From: JBCBWG01 sp964579305
Lineage (GTDB): Bacteria; Pseudomonadota; Alphaproteobacteria; Rhizobiales; Hyphomicrobiaceae
Length of the DNA stretch: 21,515 nucleotides
Direction: 5' to 3'
Assembly: GCA_964579305.1 (NCBI GenBank)
Contig: CAZOGY010000058.1
Span: forward strand, 1-21,515
The stretch's first letter is position 1. The number at the start of each line of letters is the position of its first letter. Made by a program: the position numbers and the translations under genes. The notes under the pieces were generated by a model. The model saw only the letters and a list, made by a program, of their open reading frames with translations, searched no databases and was not told where the DNA came from. Shown here piece by piece: positions 21,421 to 21,515 of this stretch.

Positions 21421-21515
21421 AACGCGGCTCACGGGGTGACGGGCGCCGCTGGCAACGCTACAACGCGGTCCCCTCCGCCTTTGCCTTGATCAGGAGCCAG
21501 CGCCGTTGTCTGAGA
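21421..21515 (+). other. hairpin-rich right edge, no complete gene
   Basis: CGCTGGC (21447-21453) pairs with GCCAGCG (21496-21502). Inside it GCGG (21465-21468) and CCGC (21475-21478) flank a pyrimidine loop overlapping CCCCTCC, which is complementary to Shine-Dalgarno sequences. An AGGAG lies at 21492-21496. This could be an expression-control leader for a downstream gene outside the window. No open frame of use is complete here. Confidence 0.35.

Noticed and set aside
1..21515. Search for CRISPR arrays, insertion sequences, phage genes, toxin-antitoxin pairs and defence clusters
   Set aside because: No regularly spaced repeats, transposase or integrase motifs, or paired small toxin-antitoxin genes were seen; the gene content is housekeeping and envelope-related.

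Overview
The window looks like an ordinary chromosomal stretch of an alphaproteobacterium with high G+C content. The order yajC-secD-secF-Mth938-like-squalene/phytoene synthase-like, a folate-dependent TrmFO, gatCA without gatB, and a nested TAGAGCAT...ATGCTCTA intergenic palindrome all fit this group. The order Hyphomicrobiales is my best guess, but that is inference. I see no insertion sequence, phage, plasmid, CRISPR array, rRNA or tRNA gene.

Layout. 164-825 (-): an AroQ-type chorismate mutase and a small three-helix membrane protein, probably one operon. 844-1128: no gene, but two perfect 9-bp stem-loops of identical geometry. 1129-1539 (+): a very basic secreted protein, converging on gatA across a nested palindrome. 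1671-3524 (-): gatC-gatA, the tRNA-dependent amidotransferase subunits. 3868-4905 (+): a secreted lysozyme-fold/transglycosylase-like protein with a basic tail, divergent from gatC. 5021-5890 (+): aldo/keto reductase. 5999-6989 (-): a small PLP-motif membrane protein and a short-chain dehydrogenase. 7176-7925 (+) and 7934-8308 (-): a DUF937-like protein converging on a secreted Cys-containing protein. 8493-10205 (-): a lipoprotein with a possible Cys-His-Asp triad, a RidA-family protein and a hot-dog thioesterase. 10417-13277 (+): trmFO and a membrane-anchored asparagine-synthetase-like PP-loop protein. 13285-21207 (-): eight genes on one strand, comprising a small secreted protein, a PGRP-type amidase, yajC, secD, secF, an Mth938/NDUFAF3-like protein, an NDUFAF6-like squalene/phytoene synthase homologue and a large secreted SGNH hydrolase. 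21208-21515: a possible 22-residue leader peptide followed by a hairpin-rich segment that runs off the right edge.

How the genes fit together. The clearest functional block is 15452-19934. It holds the SecDF-YajC translocon accessory complex next to bacterial relatives of two mitochondrial complex I assembly factors, NDUFAF3 and NDUFAF6. This suggests a link between membrane insertion and respiratory-complex biogenesis. A second theme is the cell envelope: transglycosylase-like, amidase, SGNH hydrolase, lipoprotein and several small basic or disulfide-type exported proteins. The least explained gene is the PP-loop protein at 11952-13277, an AsnB-type synthetase domain without a glutaminase domain and with an N-terminal membrane anchor. 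I do not see a convincing multi-gene novel defence or biosynthetic system.
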